NCBI GenBank assembly: GCA_002499085.1
Contig: DAKD01000034.1
Span: forward strand, 25,395-48,771
DNA: 23,377 bases
From: Methanomassiliicoccales archaeon UBA280
GTDB lineage: Archaea; Thermoplasmatota; Thermoplasmata; SG8-5
Reading direction: 5' to 3'
Below, piece after piece: positions 1 to 8,019 of this stretch. Both the position numbers and the translations under genes were made by a program. The notes under the pieces were generated by a model. It ran no database searches. It was not told where the DNA came from and saw only the letters and a program-made list of their open reading frames with translations. Position 1 is the stretch's first letter, and each line of letters starts with the position of its first letter.

Positions 1-7
1 GTCGCTC

Positions 8-62
8 CTAGCCCCTAGCCCCTAGTCCCTGAATCCAAATAATCACTAAGAAATAAACTGAC
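8..62. repeat. CTAGGG-type intergenic repeat, left copy
   Basis: Three imperfect CCTAGCCCCTAG steps followed by CCCTGAATCC and a tail ending AACTGAC. The tail aligns with 14127-14167 beyond the simple repeat, so the two are related elements rather than chance low complexity. It lies directly upstream of trkA. Confidence 0.6.
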
Positions 63-107
63 CCTGTATTGCCAAGCTTAATATTTTGCGATGCCTTCCA
101 GCATCGC

Positions 108-1502
108 ATGTATGTCGTCGTGGCCGGCGCCGGGCATGTGGGAATAGAGGTGGCCAAAGGCCTTCTCGCGGAGGGCCACAGCGTCGCGGTCATAGAATCG
201 AGCAGGAAGAGGCTGCAGGAGCTCGAGTCGCTTGATGTCCTCACGGTGGAGGGAAGCGCGGCAAGCCCGCGGACCCTTAACGAGGCAGGGGTCCAATCCG
301 CGGACATGCTTATCGCGGTAACCGGCTCGGACGAGACCAACATAATCGCCTGCGTGGTCGGGAAATCCAAGGGATGCAAGACCATAGCCAGGCTCAGAAG
401 CCCCGATTACATACGCGAGGGTGCCATCTCAGGAAGGCTGGACATATTCAGCATCGACCTGGCTGTTTCCCAGGACATGGTCACGGCGAGCCATATCTCC
501 AAGGTTTTACTTCTCCCGTCAATGTTCGAGTCCGGCGAGACATCCGACGGGCACGGCCTGATCGTCGAGCTGAAGATGGGCGATGCGAATCCGTCGGTGG
601 GAAGGATGCCTGGCAGCATCAAGCTCCCCCCGGGCGCCCTGATAAGCTCCGTGTGCAGGGACGGGCAGATACTGGATCCGGCCCATACCGAGGCGATACG
701 CAGGGAAGACAGGATCATCCTCGTCCTCGATTCCAGGGACCTGGTCAAACCGGCCGAGCAGGCCTTCGGCGTGCCTGCCGGGAACGGCGAATCCATCGGC
801 GGAAGATTCGAGGGCAGCGTGGACAAGGTGGTCATTGCCGGCGCCACAAGGGTCGGAATCCAGGTGGCCAAGCTGCTCGAGAAGGACAGGGTTGTCGTGC
901 TGGTCGATTCGAATCCGGAGAGATGCGCCAGGGCCAGCGAATTCCTCGAGAAGACTATAGTCATACAGGGGGACGCAACGGATGCCAGCCTGTTCAGCGA
1001 GGAGAACCTGGGGGACGCGGCAGTTCTGGTCGCGGCCACGGACAGCAGCGAGTTCAACATGCTCTCATGCCTCCTGGCCAGGAGAAGGGGCATACGCAGG
1101 ACCCTGTCCACCGTGGATGAGCCCGAGCTGAGGGTCCTTTTCGAGCAGGTGGGGGTTGACATTGCCCTTAGCCCCAGGAAGATGGTTGTAGATTTCATAA
1201 TCCAGCACATTTCCGGAACCCAGGTGTCCTCGACGGTCACGAACCTGCAGGGCTCCGGCCTCATCGCAATGGAGGTCGCAGTCACCGACTCGCTCTGGAT
1301 GGTGGGAAAGGAATACGGGCACATCAAGCTGCCCAAGGGAAGCCTGATCGGTTCCGTGATACGCGGCGGGAAGGCCTCGAGGCCCGGCCTCTTCGACAAT
1401 GTAAGACCTGGAGACAGGATCATAGTCATGCTTCTCCCTGACTGCCTGAGAAAGGTCGAGAAGGTATTCTCCTACCACAACAGAAGGAGGGGGCGGCGCT
1501 GA
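108..1502 (+). CDS. trkA: TrkA-like potassium uptake regulatory protein (tandem RCK)
   Basis: Cytoplasmic nucleotide-binding regulator that gates the TrkH potassium channel. The 464-residue protein has two Rossmann/RCK halves. The first nucleotide-binding loop is GAGHVG at residues 7-12 and the second is a variant GATRVG at 245-250. Each is followed by a TrkA_C-like region, the last around residues 380-450. Length and duplicated architecture match full-length TrkA. I chose the ATG at 108 because the Rossmann beta strand begins at once (MYVVVAGAGHVG); an upstream in-frame TTG at 69 would add 13 residues unrelated to the family. A TATA-like stretch at about 78-87 is placed for a nearly leaderless transcript. 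The stop is 9 bases before trkH, so the pair is probably co-transcribed. Confidence in the family is high. The second glycine loop lacks the usual middle Gly, so its ligand specificity may differ. Confidence 0.95.
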   Translation: MYVVVAGAGHVGIEVAKGLLAEGHSVAVIESSRKRLQELESLDVLTVEGSAASPRTLNEAGVQSADMLIAVTGSDETNIIACVVGKSKGCKTIARLRSPDYIREGAISGRLDIFSIDLAVSQDMVTASHISKVLLLPSMFESGETSDGHGLIVELKMGDANPSVGRMPGSIKLPPGALISSVCRDGQILDPAHTEAIRREDRIILVLDSRDLVKPAEQAFGVPAGNGESIGGRFEGSVDKVVIAGATRVGIQVAKLLEKDRVVVLVDSNPERCARASEFLEKTIVIQGDATDASLFSEENLGDAAVLVAATDSSEFNMLSCLLARRRGIRRTLSTVDEPELRVLFEQVGVDIALSPRKMVVDFIIQHISGTQVSSTVTNLQGSGLIAMEVAVTDSLWMVGKEYGHIKLPKGSLIGSVIRGGKASRPGLFDNVRPGDRIIVMLLPDCLRKVEKVFSYHNRRRGRR

Positions 1503-1511
1503 GGTGCTGGC

Positions 1512-2969
1512 ATGAGGTTTAAGGAGATTCTGGCCTCGCTCGGCTATCTCATACTCCTGTTCAGCTTCTCCTTCCTCGTCCCGGCCCTTGGGGGTCTTTA
1601 CTACGGCGAAGCCCCGGTTTACATATACAAGGCGTACCTGCTGCCATTGATAATTTCCGCCGCCCTGGGCGTCATACTGTGGTACAATTCCCGCGACAGC
1701 GTGGACAATCTCAGGGAGAGGGATGCCTACGTTGTCGTGGGGCTGGGGTGGATTGCGGTGGCCGCTCTCGGCGCCCTGCCTTACCTGTTCGGCGGAACGC
1801 TGCGCAGCCCCCTGGACGCATTCTTCGAGTCGATGTCCGGGTTCACCACGACTGGCGCTTCCGTCCTGGACTTCAGCACAGGGGATTACATCGACATCTA
1901 CCCGCACAGCATACTTCTCTGGAGGGCTCTCACCAACTGGCTGGGAGGCATGGGAATCATAGTGCTGGGCATAGTCATTCTGGCCAGGTTCATGCACGGA
2001 GGCATTTTCCTTTTCAAGGCGGAGGTGGCCGGAGCTTCCGTGACAAGACTCAAGCCCAAGCTCTACCAGACCGCAAGGATATTGTGGGCCGTGTACGGCC
2101 TTTTCACGGGACTCTGCATAGCGCTCTTCATGGCCGCCGGAATGCCCGGGTTCGACGCGGTCTGCACTTCCTTCGCGACACTGTCGAGCGGCGGATTCAC
2201 TCTTCACACCGATTCCCTCGGGTATTATGCCAACCCGGGAATCGAAGCCGTGGCCGTCGTATTCATGTTCCTTGGCGCGACCAATTTCGTCGTGCATTAC
2301 ATGGTACTCACAGGCAGGTTCAGGGAGGCTTCGAAAGACACAGAGATGAGGCTGTTCGTTTTATGGCTGGCCGGCATGTCCGCCCTTGTCGGGGCCGGGC
2401 TCCTGCTCTCAGGCGCGGAGAACCCGCTGCGGACAGGCCTGTTCCACGCTGTCTCCGCCGGAACAACCACAGGCTTCTCTACCGTGACTGACATGTCAGG
2501 CTGGCCCTCACTGGTCCATGTACTCCTGCTGATACTGATGCTGGCCGGCGCAACGCTCGGCTCCACGAGCGGCGGTCTGAAAATATCAAGGTTCATGGTG
2601 CTTGCCAAGAACCTGCGCAACGGGATGGCCAAGGCAATACACCCCAGGGCTGTGCTCTCCGTGAAGCTGGGCGGAAAGGCCGTGCCCGAATCCGTGGTGT
2701 CCAGGATCCAGATACTCTTCCTGACCTTCACCATGGTTGTGGTCGTCTCCGTCCTGCTCTTATGTGCCTCCGGAATCAGCCTGGTTGATTCTTTCTCCGC
2801 CACGGCGAGCTGCATAGCCAACTGCGGCCTGGGAATATTCAGCCCGGGCGTGGGCTTCAACACGCTCAACCCCTTCGCGAAGGCCGTACTGGCCGTGGTC
2901 ATGTGGATGGGCAGGCTTGAGATATTCACGGCGCTGATGGTGCTGGCGCCCAGCACGTACCGAAAATAG
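1512..2969 (+). CDS. trkH: TrkH-family potassium channel/transporter subunit
   Basis: Polytopic membrane protein that conducts K+ into the cell under control of TrkA. The 485 residues show the four-fold M1-P-M2 plan of the Trk/Ktr/HKT family, with four filter segments each carrying the key Gly: GFTTTGAS near residues 110-117, SSGGFT near 226, GTTTGFS near 317 and NCGLGIF near 437. Hydrophobic stretches run the whole length, and the size is that of full-length TrkH. A GAGGTG ribosome site overlaps the trkA stop and precedes the ATG by about 4 bases, so translation is probably coupled. No truncation is seen. Confidence 0.96.
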   Translation: MRFKEILASLGYLILLFSFSFLVPALGGLYYGEAPVYIYKAYLLPLIISAALGVILWYNSRDSVDNLRERDAYVVVGLGWIAVAALGALPYLFGGTLRSPLDAFFESMSGFTTTGASVLDFSTGDYIDIYPHSILLWRALTNWLGGMGIIVLGIVILARFMHGGIFLFKAEVAGASVTRLKPKLYQTARILWAVYGLFTGLCIALFMAAGMPGFDAVCTSFATLSSGGFTLHTDSLGYYANPGIEAVAVVFMFLGATNFVVHYMVLTGRFREASKDTEMRLFVLWLAGMSALVGAGLLLSGAENPLRTGLFHAVSAGTTTGFSTVTDMSGWPSLVHVLLLILMLAGATLGSTSGGLKISRFMVLAKNLRNGMAKAIHPRAVLSVKLGGKAVPESVVSRIQILFLTFTMVVVVSVLLLCASGISLVDSFSATASCIANCGLGIFSPGVGFNTLNPFAKAVLAVVMWMGRLEIFTALMVLAPSTYRK

Positions 2970-2998
2970 GCGGCATGCCCCGCTCGAAAATGCTTCGG

Positions 2999-3070
2999 TC
3001 AGCGCTTCGCGTGGCGCTGACAGATATCTACGAAATTCTTGAAGATGTCAGAACCCTGTTCCGTGTGTTC
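2999..3070 (-). pseudogene. Duplicated 3' end of the guaA glutaminase gene (remnant)
   Basis: Bases 2982-3070 repeat 3154-3242 (the end of guaA plus about 17 bases downstream) with 4 mismatches in 89. Read on the minus strand, the copy encodes the last 23 residues of GuaA (from EHTEQGSD to QRHAKR) and the same stop. The four differences are three synonymous third-position changes (gag/gaa, act/acg, caa/cag) and one Ile-to-Val. No start or upstream coding sequence is present, so it is a relic. The pattern suggests the copy came from a once functional, slightly diverged guaA rather than from a fresh duplication. Confidence 0.85.
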
Positions 3071-3073
3071 CGG

Positions 3074-3152
3074 TTTTTTTCTTTTGGCATTTTCTGCGCT
3101 GGCCGGGTTTCCAAAAGAAAAAAATCGACAAATAAGAAAAATCAACCCGGCC
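3074..3152. terminator. Bidirectional T-rich terminator region between trkH and guaA
   Basis: A perfect 14-bp inverted repeat (3074-3087 with 3111-3124) has a T-run on whichever strand is read. A second 9-bp inverted repeat pairs 3101-3109 with 3144-3152. Archaeal termination mainly uses T-tracts. The plus strand has T7 at 3074-3080 for trkH, and the minus strand has several T-runs between 3140 and 3115 for guaA. Confidence 0.6.
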
Positions 3153-3170
3153 TGCTCGAAAATGCTTCGG

Positions 3171-3746
3171 TCAGCGCTTCGCGTGGCGCTGACAGATATC
3201 TATGAAATTCTTGAAGATGTCAGAACCTTGTTCAGTGTGCTCGACCTCCGGGTGGAACTGGAGCCCGTAGTACGGCTTCTTCGTGAACCTGAACGCCTGG
3301 ACCCTGCAATTTTCTGAATGCGCCAGGTTCTGGAATTCCTTGGGCAGGAGTTTCACCTCGTCGTTGTGGCTCTCCCAGGCCTTGAACGGATTGTTAATGC
3401 CGGCCAGTATGTCGTCCGGCTCGTCGATGGTGACGTCGATTGCCCCGTATTCCGGGATGTCCGCGGCGTCGGCCTTTCCGCCGAAATGGAGCGCGATGAA
3501 CTGCATGCCGACGCAGATGCCCAGTATCGGAAAATCTGCCTTATCCAGAATGTCCGCGGTGTTCCCGAGCTTCATGGCCTCGGTGCCGATGCGCGGGGCT
3601 CCGCCGGAAAGGACCAGGCCGTCCAGCTTCAGGTCCTCGAACCTCGTGGTGTTCGGGATGATGTTGGTCTCGACATCCAGATAACGGAGCACCCGCCACT
3701 CGCGGTGAGTCCACTGCCCTCCATTATCAAACACATCTATGCGCAT
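3171..3746 (-). CDS. guaAA: GMP synthase, glutamine amidotransferase subunit
   Basis: Class I glutamine amidotransferase that releases ammonia from glutamine for the amination of XMP to GMP. In archaea this domain is often a separate subunit from the ATP pyrophosphatase. The 191 residues are the expected length for the single-domain form. The catalytic triad is visible: Cys78 in GICVGMQ, with His165 and Glu167 in FHPEVEH. An oxyanion-type SGGAPR loop lies near residues 48-53. The ATP-pyrophosphatase partner is not in this window. A TATA box at 3769-3778 sits about 27 bases before the ATG, fitting a leaderless transcript. The last 23 codons are duplicated just downstream. Confidence 0.93.
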   Translation of the reverse strand: MRIDVFDNGGQWTHREWRVLRYLDVETNIIPNTTRFEDLKLDGLVLSGGAPRIGTEAMKLGNTADILDKADFPILGICVGMQFIALHFGGKADAADIPEYGAIDVTIDEPDDILAGINNPFKAWESHNDEVKLLPKEFQNLAHSENCRVQAFRFTKKPYYGLQFHPEVEHTEQGSDIFKNFIDICQRHAKR

Positions 3747-3768
3747 GGGGTGAGGGAAGCTGCGCCGG

Positions 3769-3778
3769 TATATAATTT
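3769..3778 (-). promoter_or_regulatory. TATA box of the guaA glutaminase gene
   Basis: On the minus strand the sequence AAATTATATA centres about 27 bases upstream of the ATG at 3746. That is the spacing for an archaeal TATA box driving a leaderless mRNA. Confidence 0.6.
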
Positions 3779-3788
3779 GTTTTCAGAA

Positions 3789-3846
3789 CGACTAGGGGCT
3801 TGTCTATTGTCTGATTCCAAGGGGCTAGGGTACAGTGACTAGGGCC
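3789..3846. repeat. CTAGGG-type intergenic repeat, middle copy
   Basis: Contains ACTAGGGGCTTG, GGGGCTAGGG and GACTAGGGCC between the divergent guaA and TPR-ATPase promoters. The orientation is opposite to the left copy and the sequence is more degenerate. Confidence 0.5.
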
Positions 3847-3944
3847 TGACTTGCCTGACCGAATGCCGGACAAAAATGGAATATGATTCGCGTCCATCTC
3901 GGAAAATCTTATAGCCCCGAGAACATTCCTCCCCTGGGAGTGCC

Positions 3945-6900
3945 ATGGAAGAGTCAGCCCTGAGACAGCCGGAATTGATAGGCCGCGAGGCCGAACTATC
4001 GCAGCTGAAGCAGGCCTTGGACAATGCTGTTTCCGGCAAGGGCTCCACCATCTTCATCGCCGGGGAGACGGGCATCGGGAAGACCCGGCTGGTCTCTGAA
4101 TTGATTACCGAGGCCGAAGCCAAGAACTGCCAGATAATCCGCGGCTGGTGCCTCGCGGAATCTTTAGAGCCGCTCATGCCGGTGAAAACCGCGCTCAGGG
4201 AAGCCGGATTGCTGCATCTCATCTCCGGGGACCCGCCACCCCTGGTGGTCTCGGCATACTTGATGAACGACGCTGGCATGCTGATAGCCAAGGCCGAGCG
4301 GGAGCAACTGGAGCTTGATTCCGACATATTCGCGGGCATGCTGCAGGCCGTCGGGAACTTCGTCAAGGACTCGCTGGAGATTATGGACAGCGGCACCGGG
4401 GGCGGCCTGAACACACTGGGGTATGCCGATTACACGATACTGATTCGCACCGCCGGAAAACTCTCCCTGGCCACAGTCATAAAAGGCGAGAAGAGCGAGT
4501 TTCTGATAGAGGACATGAAGGGCGCGCTGGCGCATTTCGGCAGCACATTCGATGACTGGTCCGGCAACATGGCCGCCACCGAGCCGGCAAGGTCCAAGAT
4601 TAACTGGTTCATGGATTCCGGGAAGTATGACGGGAAATTCCTGGTGGACGACCCCAAGCTGAAGCAGGAAAATCTCTTCGACAACGTGCTCCTGGGCCTG
4701 CAGAGGGCTTCGGCGGAGAAGCAGTTGCTGATATTCCTGGACGACCTGCAATGGGCGGACCCCACAACACTGAACCTCCTGCACTACCTCGCCAGGAACA
4801 CCAGGAAAGACAGGGTCCTGATGCTGGGCACCTACCGGCCCGAGGACATCGTCCAAGGCCATGATGGAAAGCCTCATCAACTTGAGACCGCAATGCAGAA
4901 CATGAGCCGCGAAGATTTGCTGGAAAAGGTGGAACTGAACCGCCTGGACCGGAATTCGACGAAATTCCTGATAAACGGCATCCTGGGCGTTACAAAGTTC
5001 GAGCCCGGATTCTATGACAAGATTCACAGGGAATCCGGCGGCACGCCGTTCTTCGTTCTGGAGGTCGTGAAGCTGCTGGCGGAAGAGCAGGCCATCGCCA
5101 AAGATGAGACCGGCGCCTGGGCACTGGTGAAGGAACTGGACAAACTGGACCTGCCTTCCAAGGTCTACGATGTGGTGAAGAGGCGGCTGGACAGGTTGAT
5201 GAAGGAGCAGCGGAAGATACTCGATTGCGCAAGCGTGGTGGGCGAGGAGTTCCAGTCCGACTTAATCGGCAAGGTGATGGGCCAGAATAAGCTCCAGTTG
5301 TTGGAGAATCTCAGCGAGATAGAGAAGACTCACAAACTGCTCCATTATTTCAAGGACAGGTACAAGTTCGACCATGCCAAGGTCCGGGAGGTGCTCTACA
5401 ATGGCATCGGGGAGGAGCTGCGCCGGGAATATCATCGATTGATTGCCGACACAATTGCAGAGATTCACAAGGATAATCTGGATGGCATCGTGAGTGAGCT
5501 GGCGTACCACTATTTCGAGGCGGGGGATGAGAAGGCCGGAGTGTTTCTCATAAAGGCCGCGGATAAGGCCGCCGAGAGATACGCCAATGAGGAGGCGGTG
5601 CGGCTGTACGGGAATGCACTGAATCTCATCGGGGAAAAGGAAAAGCCCGCACTCCTGGAGAAGCTGGCAGACGTGCAAGCGCTCATGGGTGAGTTTGACA
5701 GGGCAATCTGCACCTTCGAAATGGCAAGGGACATATCAGATGACGATGAGACAAAGGCCAGGACGCTGAGGAAGATAGGTGCGATGCAGGAGAAGAAAGG
5801 TGATTATGACAGAGCCCTGAAAATTCTGGATGAGGCAAGGAAATTGGCCGAGCCGAACAGTGCCGAGTATGGCAGAATCCTTCTGATCCAAGGATATCCA
5901 TATCAGAGCAAAGCCGAGTATGACAAGGCATTAGCTCTTTACCTGGAGGCGGTTAGCATAGCCGAGAGAATTGGAACGAGCAAGAAGGACATTGGCAACG
6001 CGCTAAGGGCCATAGGCAGCATCTATTGGCGGTGGGGAGAGTATGAGAAGGCCATGCACTATTACGAAAGGAGCCTGGCAGTGATGGAAGATATCGGGGA
6101 TCGCAGCGGCATAGTCGCGGCATTGAACAACATAGCTATCATACATGGGAGCAGAGGCGAACAGGCCTGTGCGTTGGAGTTCTTCGGGCGAAGCCTGGAT
6201 ATCGTTGAGACCATTGGGAACAAACATATGGCTGCTTCATTGTTCATGAATATCGGCGTGATGCGCCACAAAATGGGCGAAATGGAGGCCGCGCTGAATC
6301 TCTTAGAACATAGCCTGGAAATTCGGGAGAGGCTGGGGGACAAACGTGGAATAGCCGACACACTCTCCAATATCGCTGATCTGCTACACGAGATGGACGA
6401 CATGGATAAGGCACTAGGCTATCTCAGGCGCGGCATTACCATTGCAGAGACCATCGGGGATAAGCGCACCTTGGCCGGCTTACTCGAAAACATGGGTTGC
6501 GTGCTTACCAGTTTGGGTGAGCTGGATAAGGCGCGAGAGTGCCATGAAAAAAGCCAATCAATTTCTGTCGAGATTGGCGAAAGGAGGCTGAAAATCTACA
6601 CCCACTGCCACCTGGCCGAGATAGCCATTCTCAATGGAGAGATAAACCGCGCACTTGAGCATGCGAATGAAGCGCTGCTTGTTGCAACCGAGATGGGAGG
6701 AAAACTGGAAGAGGGAAAGAGCCATTGCCTGTTGGGCATGGTGCATCGTGAAATGGGGTGCTGGAAGAAAGCCGATGAAGAATTTAGGAGGGCTGAGGAA
6801 ATCCTTCTGAATGCCGGTGAGACAAACGAACTCACACTGGTCTCATATGAACGCTCCCTCCTCTTCAAGGCCATGGGCGACCAAGCCAAGGCCCGTGAGA

Positions 6901-6986
6901 GCCTGGAGAAGGCCCTCGCCGAGTTCGAGCGCATGGGTATGAAGCTGTGGGCGGGGAAGTGCCAAAAGGCGTTGGAGGGGCTGTGA
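3945..6986 (+). CDS. STAND-type AAA ATPase with inserted domain and C-terminal TPR array
   Basis: Large predicted cytoplasmic signalling or scaffold ATPase of 1013 residues. Residues 10-60 hold the AAA start with Walker A GETGIGKT (40-47). Walker B is LLIFLDDLQWAD (261-272), the form common in MalT/LuxR-like STAND ATPases, followed by a GTYRPED sensor segment near 295-301. Between Walker A and Walker B an extra module at about 125-215 (centred on GYADYTILIRTAG) separates the P-loop from the rest of the ATPase. Residues about 515-1000 are a long run of roughly a dozen TPR helical hairpins with A..LG...KA.....S patterns. No DNA-binding or catalytic output domain is visible at either end. The ATG at 3945 has a weak GGGAG site 4 bases upstream and a TATA-like ATCTTATAG near 3906. 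It is monocistronic; the neighbours point the other way. Its ligand and partners are unknown. Confidence 0.85.
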   Translation: MEESALRQPELIGREAELSQLKQALDNAVSGKGSTIFIAGETGIGKTRLVSELITEAEAKNCQIIRGWCLAESLEPLMPVKTALREAGLLHLISGDPPPLVVSAYLMNDAGMLIAKAEREQLELDSDIFAGMLQAVGNFVKDSLEIMDSGTGGGLNTLGYADYTILIRTAGKLSLATVIKGEKSEFLIEDMKGALAHFGSTFDDWSGNMAATEPARSKINWFMDSGKYDGKFLVDDPKLKQENLFDNVLLGLQRASAEKQLLIFLDDLQWADPTTLNLLHYLARNTRKDRVLMLGTYRPEDIVQGHDGKPHQLETAMQNMSREDLLEKVELNRLDRNSTKFLINGILGVTKFEPGFYDKIHRESGGTPFFVLEVVKLLAEEQAIAKDETGAWALVKELDKLDLPSKVYDVVKRRLDRLMKEQRKILDCASVVGEEFQSDLIGKVMGQNKLQLLENLSEIEKTHKLLHYFKDRYKFDHAKVREVLYNGIGEELRREYHRLIADTIAEIHKDNLDGIVSELAYHYFEAGDEKAGVFLIKAADKAAERYANEEAVRLYGNALNLIGEKEKPALLEKLADVQALMGEFDRAICTFEMARDISDDDETKARTLRKIGAMQEKKGDYDRALKILDEARKLAEPNSAEYGRILLIQGYPYQSKAEYDKALALYLEAVSIAERIGTSKKDIGNALRAIGSIYWRWGEYEKAMHYYERSLAVMEDIGDRSGIVAALNNIAIIHGSRGEQACALEFFGRSLDIVETIGNKHMAASLFMNIGVMRHKMGEMEAALNLLEHSLEIRERLGDKRGIADTLSNIADLLHEMDDMDKALGYLRRGITIAETIGDKRTLAGLLENMGCVLTSLGELDKARECHEKSQSISVEIGERRLKIYTHCHLAEIAILNGEINRALEHANEALLVATEMGGKLEEGKSHCLLGMVHREMGCWKKADEEFRRAEEILLNAGETNELTLVSYERSLLFKAMGDQAKARESLEKALAEFERMGMKLWAGKCQKALEGL

Positions 6987-7200
6987 CGGCCAGCCCCGAT
7001 TGAATGCGGTTCTCGACAAATTACCGCGAAGCATTCCCACCCGGCAGCAATCTCCTGGCATCTTCGAGGGTCGTGGCAGTATAGAACACCCTGTTGGCAA
7101 TTAGTGGATTCGGCAACATGCTCCTAACATCACAAGAATCCGCTGTGGGTAATCATTCTATAGCGTATTCTCCCATCCGTTGGCCGATAATCAGCAAACT

Positions 7201-7947
7201 CTAAGCGATGTGATTATCGGGTTTTATCTCTTCTGACTCGTCCATTGCCTCGGACTCCTCGGCCTCGGGTTGCGCTTCCGGGGCTTCGGCGCCGGGCTCG
7301 GCTGTGGCCAAGGGCTCGCCCCCCTCCGGGGCGTCAGGTATCTCGGGGATGAAGCCGGGCTTCAGGATCTCGGACTTCTGTATCTCGACCCTCTGGAGCG
7401 GATGAATGGGTTTGCATGCGGTTGCGGCCATCTTTGACAGCTGGCCGGATATTATGGCCTTGACAATCTCGTCAAGCGGCCTCTGCGTGCAGAACTCGTT
7501 GAGCACATTGTGCATGATGTGGCGTATCTGGGACTGCTGGCTGGACCGCACCCTGTTGCCCGATATTGCGAGCGGCTTGAGCCTGATTATGAAGTCATCG
7601 CGGGTCTTGGAGTCCACGACCATGTCTATCTTGCTCTTGCGCCTGCGGGTCATCCTGCGGACATAATCGCTGGACATGTCGTGCCCGATGAAGTAGGTGT
7701 GGGCTTCGGTGCCGCGAACGTCGTTCACTTTCAGTCGCAGCTTGATGTGCATCTTTGAGAAATCGCCGTTGATGTCCTGGACCGTTACCTCGGCCACCCT
7801 GCCTATTAGGTTCTCGGGGGTTTCGGCCAGCGCCTCGGCTACCTTCTGCCTGTTGAACATGTCAGGCGCCATAATGTTGTACCAGTTCTTGGACTTCCAT
7901 TTGTCCTTGGTAGCCCTTCCTTTTGCCTTTGGTTTCGATACTGGCAT
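7201..7947 (-). CDS. rps3ae: Small-subunit ribosomal protein eS1 (S3Ae)
   Basis: Component of the 30S subunit found in archaea and eukaryotes. The 248 residues start with a basic tail (MPVSKPKAKGR) and the family's KSKNWY..MAP.MF segment at about 19-31. The beta-domain follows, with YFIGHDMSSDYVRRMTRRR near 85-103. The last 45 or so residues are an acidic Glu/Ala/Pro-rich tail. The ATG has a GGGAGG ribosome site (7954-7959) 6 bases upstream and its own TATA box, so it can be transcribed apart from rpoD, which ends 72 bases before it. In many archaea rpoD is followed instead by L18e-L13-S9 genes, which are absent here. Confidence 0.95.
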   Translation of the reverse strand: MPVSKPKAKGRATKDKWKSKNWYNIMAPDMFNRQKVAEALAETPENLIGRVAEVTVQDINGDFSKMHIKLRLKVNDVRGTEAHTYFIGHDMSSDYVRRMTRRRKSKIDMVVDSKTRDDFIIRLKPLAISGNRVRSSQQSQIRHIMHNVLNEFCTQRPLDEIVKAIISGQLSKMAATACKPIHPLQRVEIQKSEILKPGFIPEIPDAPEGGEPLATAEPGAEAPEAQPEAEESEAMDESEEIKPDNHIA

Positions 7948-7987
7948 TCACAGCCTCCCGTTGGGGTGAGCGGAGATATTGGATATG

Positions 7988-7996
7988 TTATTTATA
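7988..7996 (-). promoter_or_regulatory. TATA box of eS1 gene
   Basis: TATAAATAA on the minus strand, between the rpoD stop and the eS1 start. A start point about 26 bases on would leave a short leader that carries the GGGAGG ribosome site. Confidence 0.55.
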
Positions 7997-8019
7997 GATA
8001 TGCCATACATTTAAAACAC

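Larger units (their letters stand above)
2982..3242. repeat. 89-bp direct repeat pair (2982-3070 and 3154-3242)
   Basis: The two near-identical copies start 172 bases apart and enclose 83 bases. The enclosed spacer holds most of a perfect 14-bp inverted repeat and a 9-bp GC-rich inverted repeat. The right copy is the live 3' end of guaA. Direct repeats of a gene's 3' end are also what site-specific integration leaves behind, but no integrase or cargo lies between them. Confidence 0.85.

Noticed and set aside
1065..2297. 410-codon minus-strand open frame
   Set aside because: It is antisense to trkA and trkH and has no recognisable domain.
2982..3242. Insertion sequence or integrated element between the guaA direct repeats
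   Set aside because: Only 83 bases lie between them, with no integrase or transposase. An excised or decayed element is possible but not shown.
7184..7220. 9-bp inverted repeat CCGATAATC/GATTATCGG across the eS1 stop
   Set aside because: No T-tract follows it on the minus strand and a 19-base loop with A/T-rich arms is weak. It may be chance.
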